Shown here: positions 44,209 to 50,213 of the stretch, piece by piece
Layout of the letters: every line of letters starts with the position of its first letter
How positions within the stretch are numbered: the first letter of the stretch is position 1
NCBI RefSeq assembly: GCF_013664685.1
Contig: NZ_JAAKDE010000013.1
Location: 1-64,000, forward strand
Direction of reading: 5' to 3'
DNA length: 64,000 nt
Source of the DNA: Capillibacterium thermochitinicola
Lineage (GTDB): Bacteria; Bacillota; UBA4882; UBA10575
Notes under the pieces: generated by a model
What the model saw: only the letters and a program-made list of their open reading frames with translations
Databases searched by the model: none
What the model was told of the DNA's origin: nothing
Program-made: the position numbers and the translations under genes

Positions 44209-45300
44209 TCAACGCGGGATTATGCGGTATAAAATGCTGTTGCGCAGTTGTGTTATTTGGTTAAAATCCATACTGTCGACGTAAAGCTCTTCCAGTTCCT
44301 GGTGAAATTTTTTTGCTTGGCGCAGCCATCCGACGGCTCTTTCCCAAAGGGTTGAGAAAACAAGGCGGAATTCTTTCAGGGTATCGCTGTCCGGGCCCAG
44401 TTCTGGCTTGAGGAAAGGATCGGTTGCGATATAACGGCACCGGCGGTCGTCATTGGGCCTGTATTGATGGGGCCAAGTCGAGGTGAAGACGGCGGTCTTC
44501 AAGTCCGGGAGCCACAGGTGATCGTATTTGGTCGGATCAAGGGCGCAGTGGAAAACTTCAACATCGAGGCCAAGGTCAACCGCGGCCGTGACCAGGCGCT
44601 TTAAGATTTCGTCCCGGCCCGTCCCCGGCGGCCCGTCCAGGATATATAAGCGTGTTGCCGCACTGCCAAGGGATTCTAAAAAATGAACGGGGCCATCGGC
44701 GGTAATGGCACTGGCAAAAAGGTGACGAAGGTGTCCTTTTTGCCCTGTTGGTTGACAGTTGGACAAGAGGTCTGCCTTTATTTCATACAGCGCCGTCAAC
44801 CAAGCCTGCTGGTCTAAACGGGAATAGTTGGTTTTCCGCCAATGCCGGTAAATACCGAGGGCGGCATTTAAATAAACATAAGCCCGTTCGAAACAGGCTT
44901 TCTTTTTTTTCCCGGTTTCCATGATCGGGCTTTGTTTTGCTTTTAAGGATTTAAGGTTCCAGAAGGCACCGAGGTCGATAATTTCATCGACCGCCCCCGG
45001 ATAGACCGGATCGATGGTATGGGGCGCAGTACCATCAAGAAAAGCGGTTTTTAAAGCAGGAATCAGCAGTCCATCAAGGGAATTATGATCCGATGAACAA
45101 TGAAGATACTCAAGGTCAAAACCGCGCGTCAGCAGTTCCTCGCCAATTTGCTTCATGAAAGTTGACTTCCCTGTACCCGGGCCACCTTTTAGAATATAAC
45201 GACGGTACGGCTCGGGACCGACTACTTGATCATAAAACGAATAGAAACCAACGCCGGTATTTCCACCGGCGAAAAAATGACGGATGCGGCCTGTTTTCAA
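44209..45300 (-). CDS. Tandem P-loop ATPase of spore-former type (PRK06851-like)
   Basis: The 363-residue protein contains two related NTPase halves. The first has Walker A 'ILKGGPGTGKSTFMKQIG' near residues 35-52. The second has 'ILDGPPGTGRDEILKRL' near residues 217-233, where the Walker lysine and Ser/Thr are replaced by Arg and Asp. Each half repeats a pattern: a C-containing strand ('EYLHCSSDHNSLDGLLIPAL' versus 'EVFHCALDPTKYDHLWLPDL'), then an Asp/Lys-rich segment. Start TTG (45298-45300) is preferred, as CGGGAGGGG lies just before it. Function is unknown. Confidence 0.75.
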   Translation of the reverse strand: MKTGRIRHFFAGGNTGVGFYSFYDQVVGPEPYRRYILKGGPGTGKSTFMKQIGEELLTRGFDLEYLHCSSDHNSLDGLLIPALKTAFLDGTAPHTIDPVYPGAVDEIIDLGAFWNLKSLKAKQSPIMETGKKKKACFERAYVYLNAALGIYRHWRKTNYSRLDQQAWLTALYEIKADLLSNCQPTGQKGHLRHLFASAITADGPVHFLESLGSAATRLYILDGPPGTGRDEILKRLVTAAVDLGLDVEVFHCALDPTKYDHLWLPDLKTAVFTSTWPHQYRPNDDRRCRYIATDPFLKPELGPDSDTLKEFRLVFSTLWERAVGWLRQAKKFHQELEELYVDSMDFNQITQLRNSILYRIIPR

Positions 45301-45362
45301 TTTTATCCCCTCCCGGGTTATAGATATGATTTCAGCTGGCCTTGAGTGCCTGTAAGGAAAGA

Positions 45363-45391
45363 TTGACAAAGGATTTGATTTGATATATAGT
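45363..45391 (+). promoter_or_regulatory. Promoter of the tlpA-ccdA operon
   Basis: A perfect TTGACA (45363-45368), a 17-base spacer and TATAGT (45386-45391), 35 bases before the tlpA-like start. Confidence 0.85.
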
Positions 45392-45426
45392 ATACCCAGT
45401 ACCGTATATAAGGGAGGTTATGGTTA

Positions 45427-45957
45427 ATGCGGAAAAAAGGTCTGTTCATTGCGGGTTTGCTGGTGGTGGCTCTCCTCCTGGTGGGCTTTGGTTTCAGTCT
45501 GGGTGGGAAAAAAGAAGGGGAAGTGGCGCGGGTAGGCGCACTAGCCCCCAATTTCCAGTTGGAAAACCTCTCCGGGGAAATGGTGGAATTAAAGGATATT
45601 TACCGGAAAAACCAACTGACAATGGTTAATTTCTGGGCGACTTGGTGCCCGCCGTGCCGAATAGAGATCCCTGAATTTGTCCGTATCTACCGGGAATACC
45701 GGGCGCGGGGTTTGGAAATTTTGGCGGTGAACGTATGGGAAAACAGTACCCTGGAGCAACTGCAGGACTTCGTGGCGGCGGCGGGGATGGAGTTTCCGAT
45801 TCTCCGGGACGTCAAGGAAGATGCTGCGGCCAAATACCAGGTCCGGGGGATACCCACGACGGTCTTTATCAACCGCGACGGACGTATTCACGAGATCTTT
45901 GTCGGGGCGCTCAGTTACGGACAACTACAGACCAGGCTTGAACGTTATCTGCCGTAA
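45427..45957 (+). CDS. TlpA/ResA-family membrane-anchored thiol-disulfide oxidoreductase
   Basis: The 176-residue protein has an uncleaved-looking N-terminal anchor (about residues 5-25) and a thioredoxin fold. Its redox motif is 'WATWCPPC' (Cys74, Cys77), and the cis-proline loop is 'GIPTTVFI'. It should reduce extracytoplasmic disulfides, as ResA does in cytochrome c maturation or StoA in spore cortex formation. GGGAGG precedes the ATG. CcdA, its likely electron donor, is encoded 39 bases downstream. Confidence 0.92.
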   Translation: MRKKGLFIAGLLVVALLLVGFGFSLGGKKEGEVARVGALAPNFQLENLSGEMVELKDIYRKNQLTMVNFWATWCPPCRIEIPEFVRIYREYRARGLEILAVNVWENSTLEQLQDFVAAAGMEFPILRDVKEDAAAKYQVRGIPTTVFINRDGRIHEIFVGALSYGQLQTRLERYLP

Positions 45958-45996
45958 CGGAGCAGGCCAAAAGAAATAATAAAAGGAGGACCAGCT

Positions 45997-46728
45997 ATGG
46001 AGACCCCAGGTTTTTTCCTTTCGTTTATAGCGGGCTTACTCTCCTTTTTCTCCCCGTGTGTTCTGGCCATGGCCCCCGGTTACCTGGCCGTGTTAACCGG
46101 AGCCCTTCCAACCGATGAGAAGCATGATCAGCGGTTGATGGTGAAAGCGGCGGCCACTTTTATCCTCGGCTTCTCCCTGGTCTTTGTGTTGTTGGGGGCG
46201 GCCTTTTCGGCTCTGGGGCAGTACCTTTCCGGGTTACGGGTGGCCTTTCTTAAAGTCGGCGGCGGGCTCCTCATTCTTCTGGGGCTGTGGCAATGGGGAA
46301 TCTTTCGTTTCTTCCCTTTGCAACAGGAATACCGCTTTCAGCTGAAGAAACCGCTGGCCGGGGTTGCCGGTTGGTTGCTGGCGGGGATCACTTTTGCTTT
46401 TGGGTGGACACCCTGCGTCGGGCCGATCCTCGGGATGATTTTGACGCTGGCCGGGAGTGCGGGGCAGATCACCACCGGTGTCCTACTGCTCTTCGTTTAC
46501 GCGCTGGGGTTGGCGACACCCTTTTTCTTAATGGCACTGGCCTACCGCCGGTTCTATCTTTGGTCAAAAAAAATAAGTCGCTATACCGCGATAATTACAT
46601 TCCTCTCCGGCTTACTCCTGATCGTTGTTGGGATTCTGCTTTTTACCGACCGTTTTACCCTTCTGTCCATCTATTTAAACAAGGTTCTGGGTGGTCGCTC
46701 ACTGGAAAACCTTTTATTGCCGGACTAG
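45997..46728 (+). CDS. ccdA: CcdA-type thiol-disulfide transporter
   Basis: CcdA carries reducing power from cytoplasmic thioredoxin across the membrane to TlpA/ResA. The 243-residue protein has six hydrophobic segments. The paired redox cysteines are Cys21 in 'FFSPCVLAMAPGYLA' and Cys140 in 'GWTPCVGPILG'. AAAGGAGG precedes the ATG. Its last four bases overlap the end of a small opposite-strand gene. In this sporulating context it may support spore-envelope synthesis. Confidence 0.94.
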   Translation: METPGFFLSFIAGLLSFFSPCVLAMAPGYLAVLTGALPTDEKHDQRLMVKAAATFILGFSLVFVLLGAAFSALGQYLSGLRVAFLKVGGGLLILLGLWQWGIFRFFPLQQEYRFQLKKPLAGVAGWLLAGITFAFGWTPCVGPILGMILTLAGSAGQITTGVLLLFVYALGLATPFFLMALAYRRFYLWSKKISRYTAIITFLSGLLLIVVGILLFTDRFTLLSIYLNKVLGGRSLENLLLPD

Positions 46729-46919
46729 ATAAAATCCCCGTTGGCGATGGTGACCCAGAACGGATCTTTCTTTGAACGGTTCAGATCGGCAAAGAAGGTC
46801 TTTACCCAAAGCTCGTCAAATTCGTTCAGTTTAACCCTGGCGTTGAGATGGGTAATTGTGCTGGGGACCAAATCCAGCGCGTATTGATAATGGCGGTGCT
46901 TGTAACGGGAACGGGACAC
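46725..46919 (-). CDS. Small basic protein, unknown (64 residues)
   Basis: I do not recognise a family. The product begins with a basic stretch ('SRSRYKHRHYQYALDLV') and ends 'FWVTIANGDFI'. Support is a good ribosome site (GGGGAGAGGTGA) 5 bases before a GTG start and an open frame in a region otherwise hard to explain. It overlaps the ccdA stop by four bases. Homology evidence is lacking, so it could be spurious. Confidence 0.45.
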   Translation of the reverse strand: MSRSRYKHRHYQYALDLVPSTITHLNARVKLNEFDELWVKTFFADLNRSKKDPFWVTIANGDFI

Positions 46920-46965
46920 TTGGGATCACCTCTCCCCTAAGAAAATATTAATCGGTCATGGAAGC

Positions 46966-47114
46966 GGAACCATAGGTTCCTACGGCCAAGACCTGTTACT
47001 GTCCGCCTTTGGGGTCGGTCGTCCACCTGGCGACGAATTTTCATTTGCCGGCGGGAGCCCGGGTGGACGAGCGTGATGAGCCCCAAAGGCTTGAGAAGTA
47101 TCTTGTTGTTATGG
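46966..47114 (+). ncRNA. Candidate rod-like structured RNA (6S-like shape)
   Basis: Nested complementary segments close a long rod. CCATA (46970-46974) pairs with TATGG (47110-47114), and CAAGA (46987-46991) with TCTTG (47101-47105). GCCTTTGGGG (47005-47014) pairs with CCCCAAAGGC (47081-47090), and CGTCCACC (47020-47027) with GGTGGACG (47062-47069). A large internal bubble lies between the second and third helices. The shape recalls 6S RNA, but I see no matching sequence signature, and the strand is not proven. A weak promoter (TTGGGA 46920, AATATT 46944) precedes it. Confidence 0.4.
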
Positions 47115-47242
47115 GCCCCAAAAAGAAGCGTAAAAATCCTGTTTGCCACACACAAACATATTAGTTATCCATTTAAGCTGGAAATCCTTCCCATAAATTC
47201 GCCTTAATCTCCCGATAAAACTGTTTAAATTACGGGTTGACC

Positions 47243-47275
47243 AAATGCCTTTGTCTGTTACAGACAAAGGCATTT
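47243..47275. terminator. 15-bp perfect inverted repeat upstream of cotJ
   Basis: AAATGCCTTTGTCTG (47243-47257) and CAGACAAAGGCATTT (47261-47275) flank TTA. Short A/T runs on each side make it a plausible bidirectional terminator, for instance of the upstream RNA candidate. An operator role is also possible. Confidence 0.6.
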
Positions 47276-47426
47276 CTGTATTATTCGGGACGACCGGGAC
47301 GGTTCGTAGGACACGGGCATTTTCCTGGTACAAGGGGTGCCATTAACCGCGGTCAGGAATAGGATATAGTAATCCAAAACCACAGTTGGCGCTTGTTCTG
47401 GAGTACACAAAGGAGGGATTGTGCAG

Positions 47427-47573
47427 ATGTACACATCCAATGACCATATGCGTTTGGCTAGGGCATATGTTCCATTCCAAATCTTCTCCAAACGCTGGGA
47501 GCCTATGGAGGGTTTGCTGAAGGGAACAATCTTCCCCGAGCTATACTTTCCATACCGAAAAGATAAAAGGTGA
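47427..47573 (+). CDS. cotJA: Spore coat protein CotJA
   Basis: A 48-residue frame (ATG TAC ACA TCC ... AAA AGG TGA) encodes 'LARAYVPFQIFSKRWEPMEG' and 'LLKGTIFPELYFPY', the conserved core of CotJA. AAAGGAGG precedes the ATG at the right distance. It is the first gene of cotJA-cotJB-cotJC, 14 bases before cotJB. CotJ proteins join the spore coat of the forespore/mother-cell system; expression from a sigma-E promoter is known in Bacillus but no clear box was located here. Confidence 0.9.
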   Translation: MYTSNDHMRLARAYVPFQIFSKRWEPMEGLLKGTIFPELYFPYRKDKR

Positions 47574-47587
47574 AAGGAGCTTACACG

Positions 47588-47842
47588 ATGGATCGGGAAC
47601 AGCTGTCTATGCTTAAAGAGTTAATGGCGCTTGAGTTTGCGGTCTTGGAATTCCATCTTTATCTGGATACGCACCCGACCGACCAGCGGGCGTTGATGGA
47701 ATACAATTCCCTTGTTCAGCAATTATCAGTGCTTAAACGACAGTATCAGGACCGTTACGGCCCTTTGACCTGGCAGGAACCAAGTGCTTATCCCTGGCAA
47801 TGGATCAATGAGCCCTGGCCCTGGGAAATCTGTTACGAATAG
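47588..47842 (+). CDS. cotJB: Spore coat protein CotJB
   Basis: The 84-residue product matches CotJB: 'LKELMALEFAVLEFHLYLDT' and 'YGPLTWQEPSAYPWQWINEP' with the family's 'PWPWE' C-terminus. ATG 47588 was chosen because GAAAGGAGC lies 8 bases before it. It sits between cotJA and cotJC in one operon. Confidence 0.94.
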   Translation: MDREQLSMLKELMALEFAVLEFHLYLDTHPTDQRALMEYNSLVQQLSVLKRQYQDRYGPLTWQEPSAYPWQWINEPWPWEICYE

Positions 47843-47855
47843 GGGGTAATCATAA

Positions 47856-48428
47856 ATGTGGATATATGAAAAAAAGTTACAGTATCCGGCTAAGGTTGGG
47901 CGGGCTAATGTGAAAATGGCGAAATACCTGATCACCCAGTATGGTGGGCCTGATGGAGAATTGGCCGCTTCGATGCGTTATCTGACCCAACGCTACCATA
48001 TGCCCACCCCCCAAGCCAAAGGGATCTTAACGGATATCGGCACGGAAGAGCTGGCCCATCTGGAAATAATCGGAACTTTGGTGTATAAACTGATGGACCG
48101 GGCATCCATCGAAGAGATTAAAGCCGCCGATTTGGGCGCTTACTATGCGGATCATGACCGGGGACTCTATTACGTTAATGGGGAAGGGGTGCCGTGGACG
48201 GCAGCTTACATCCAATCGAAAGGCGATCCCATCGCCGATCTCCATGAAGATATGGCGGCGGAGGAGAAAGCCCGGGCGACCTATGATTGGCTAATTAACC
48301 TCTCCGATGATCCGGACTTAAATGATACGCTTAAGTTTTTACGGGAAAGGGAGATTGTCCATTTCCAACGTTTTGGGGAAGCCCTCCAGATCGTCCAGGA
48401 GTATCTGGATTCCAAGAAATACTTCTAA
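47856..48428 (+). CDS. cotJC: Spore coat manganese catalase CotJC
   Basis: This 190-residue dimanganese catalase-like protein is of the CotJC type, which is spore-coat located. Its helical bundle shows 'GELAASMRYLTQRYHMP', the metal-binding 'TDIGTEELAHLEIIGTLV' and 'DLHEDMAAEEKARATYDWL', with the Glu/His ligands expected. The start 'MWIYEKKLQYP' is the family N-terminus. It lies 13 bases after cotJB and ends at a terminator. Confidence 0.95.
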   Translation: MWIYEKKLQYPAKVGRANVKMAKYLITQYGGPDGELAASMRYLTQRYHMPTPQAKGILTDIGTEELAHLEIIGTLVYKLMDRASIEEIKAADLGAYYADHDRGLYYVNGEGVPWTAAYIQSKGDPIADLHEDMAAEEKARATYDWLINLSDDPDLNDTLKFLREREIVHFQRFGEALQIVQEYLDSKKYF

Positions 48429-48451
48429 AACCGGCCACGCCGGTTTTTTTA
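48427..48451 (+). terminator. Terminator of the cotJ operon
   Basis: ACCGGC (48430-48435) and GCCGGT (48439-48444) pair around CAC with a T7 tail; the stem begins in the cotJC stop. Confidence 0.88.
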
Positions 48452-48534
48452 TGGAATTTATTTTTTGTAGCGGGTTTGGGTAACCTAAGAACGACGAAAA
48501 CCCGGACTTGCCGGAGACATTTGGAGGTGGCACG

Positions 48535-48753
48535 GTGGCCAAGCGGAAACGGCCTCCCAATAAAAGAAAAAGTGAGTTGGAGAACCTGAAATGGGAAGTG
48601 GCTGATCTTTTTGGTTTGGATGATGATCTCGCGCAAGGCGGTGACGAGCTGTCGGTGCGCGAAGCGGGAAAAATCGGCGGTAATATGGTAAAGAAGCTCG
48701 TCGAGAAAGGGAAGGAAGCGCTCAAACAGGAACGGGAGGATGCCAAACAATAG
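48535..48753 (+). CDS. Alpha/beta-type small acid-soluble spore protein
   Basis: The 72-residue DNA-binding spore protein has 'LENLKWEVADLFGL', aligned with the germination-protease cleavage region, and the conserved 'SVREAGKIGGNMVKKLVEKG' helix. The N-terminus is unusually basic ('AKRKRPPNKRK'). GTG 48535 is chosen because GGAGGTGG lies just upstream; the TTG at 48508 has no ribosome site. It should be made in the forespore and coat the DNA. It has its own terminator. Confidence 0.9.
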   Translation: MAKRKRPPNKRKSELENLKWEVADLFGLDDDLAQGGDELSVREAGKIGGNMVKKLVEKGKEALKQEREDAKQ

Positions 48754-48761
48754 GTTACAGT

Positions 48762-48784
48762 AAGGCCGGAAACGGCCTTTTTTA
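48762..48784 (+). terminator. Terminator after the SASP gene
   Basis: AAGGCCG (48762-48768) and CGGCCTT (48773-48779) pair around GAAA, followed by TTTTT. Confidence 0.88.
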
Positions 48785-48834
48785 TATGCGCCGCTACCAA
48801 AGACAATTGCTAAAAGTTTCTTTTTGCGTTATCC

Positions 48835-48840
48835 TATAAT
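48835..48840 (+). promoter_or_regulatory. -10 box directly upstream of miaB
   Basis: A perfect TATAAT ends 10 bases before the ATG. The -35 is weak (TTGCTA at 48808 would need a 21-base spacer). Initiation near 48847 would give an almost leaderless mRNA. Confidence 0.5.
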
Positions 48841-48850
48841 AAGGGTGATT

Positions 48851-50212
48851 ATGTTGGAAAACTGCTGGAATCAAAAATACCATCTGGAAATATTTGGGTG
48901 CCAGATGAACTTTCATGATGCGGAAAAAACTGCCGGAATTCTGGAGAAAATGGGTTTTACGAAAGCGGACACAGCGGAAGAGGCCGATGTGATTCTCTTG
49001 ATTACTTGTTGTGTCCGTGAAAATGCCGAGAACCGTTTATACGGGCATCTTGGTAATTTAAAACCCTTAAAACAAAAGAATCCGGAGCTGATTATCGGAG
49101 TGGGCGGTTGTATGGCGCAGCTTCCTTCGGTGCGGGAAAAGATTGCGGAGTATCACCCCCATATTGATCTGCTTTTTGGGGCCTTCAACCTCCACCAGCT
49201 TCCGGATCTAATCATGCGGATCAGGGAGACCGGTAGCCGGATCCTGGAGGTGCCGGGGGACGGCGAGATCCAAGAAGATCTCCCGGTGACCAGGGAAAGT
49301 TCCTTCCGTGCCTGGGTCACGGTGATTTACGGGTGTAATAATTTTTGTACATATTGTATTGTTCCTTATGTTCGCGGCCGGGAAAAAAGCCGTCGTCCGG
49401 AGAAGATCCTGGCCGAGGTCCGCCGTCTGGCGGCCGAAGGGATCAAAGAGGTTACCCTCCTTGGGCAAAACGTCAACAGTTACGGGTTGGATTTTCCCGC
49501 GGCCGAGCGGACGGATTTTGCCGATCTTTTAGGCCTGATCAATCAGGTCGAAGGGATTACCCGCATCCGGTTCCAAACCTCCCATCCCAAGGACCTTTCA
49601 GATAAACTAATCCGGCAGATGGCGGAGGCGGAAAAGGTCTGCGAGCATCTTCACCTGCCGCTTCAAGCCGGGAGCGATAAAATTTTGCGGATGATGAACC
49701 GGAAATACACCCGGGATGACTATTTACGGCTGGTGGACAAGTTACGCACCCGGATTCCCGATTTGGCGCTCACCACCGACCTGATTGTCGGTTTTCCCGG
49801 GGAGGAAGAGGCGGACTTCCAGGACACCCTGGAGATGGTGGAAAAAGTAGGCTTTGATGCCGCCTTTACCTTTGCCTATTCGCCACGAGTCGGTACCCAG
49901 GCCGCCAAGATGGAGAACCAGGTACCGGAGGAAGAAAAGATGGATCGCCTGTACCGGTTGATCGAGGTGGTGAATAAGCAGGCCAAAGCGGCCAACCAGC
50001 GCCTGGAGGGAAAGGTCGAAACAATTCTGGTGGAAGGTCCCAGCCCGAAGCGGAAGGAGATCTTTTGCGGGCGGACCCGTGGTAATAAACTGGTGCTTTT
50101 TACCCCGCCGTCCTCCGGTCCGGACCTGATCGGGACGGAGATCAAAGTTAAAATCAAGAAGGGCTTAACCTACACCTTACAAGGGGAAGTCGTCGATCGG
50201 GAGGTGTTCTGA
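48851..50212 (+). CDS. miaB: tRNA-2-methylthio-N6-dimethylallyladenosine synthase
   Basis: MiaB is a radical-SAM enzyme that adds a methylthio group to i6A37 in tRNA, after MiaA. The 453-residue product has the three N-terminal cluster cysteines ('EIFGCQMNFHDAE', 'LITCCVREN', 'GVGGCMAQL'). The radical-SAM motif is 'YGCNNFCTYCIVPYVRG', and a C-terminal TRAM domain follows. ATG 48851 is the only sensible start; the ribosome site (AAGGGTGA) is weak. It heads the miaB-mutS-mutL-miaA-hfq series. Confidence 0.96.
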   Translation: MLENCWNQKYHLEIFGCQMNFHDAEKTAGILEKMGFTKADTAEEADVILLITCCVRENAENRLYGHLGNLKPLKQKNPELIIGVGGCMAQLPSVREKIAEYHPHIDLLFGAFNLHQLPDLIMRIRETGSRILEVPGDGEIQEDLPVTRESSFRAWVTVIYGCNNFCTYCIVPYVRGREKSRRPEKILAEVRRLAAEGIKEVTLLGQNVNSYGLDFPAAERTDFADLLGLINQVEGITRIRFQTSHPKDLSDKLIRQMAEAEKVCEHLHLPLQAGSDKILRMMNRKYTRDDYLRLVDKLRTRIPDLALTTDLIVGFPGEEEADFQDTLEMVEKVGFDAAFTFAYSPRVGTQAAKMENQVPEEEKMDRLYRLIEVVNKQAKAANQRLEGKVETILVEGPSPKRKEIFCGRTRGNKLVLFTPPSSGPDLIGTEIKVKIKKGLTYTLQGEVVDREVF

Positions 50213-50213
50213 T

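Noticed and set aside
46937-47155. 72-codon minus-strand frame in the cotJ upstream gap
   Set aside because: No family, no ribosome site, and it covers the perfectly paired arms of the RNA candidate.
47258-47491. 77-codon minus-strand frame over cotJA
   Set aside because: It is antisense to cotJA, which shows clear family similarity and a good ribosome site.
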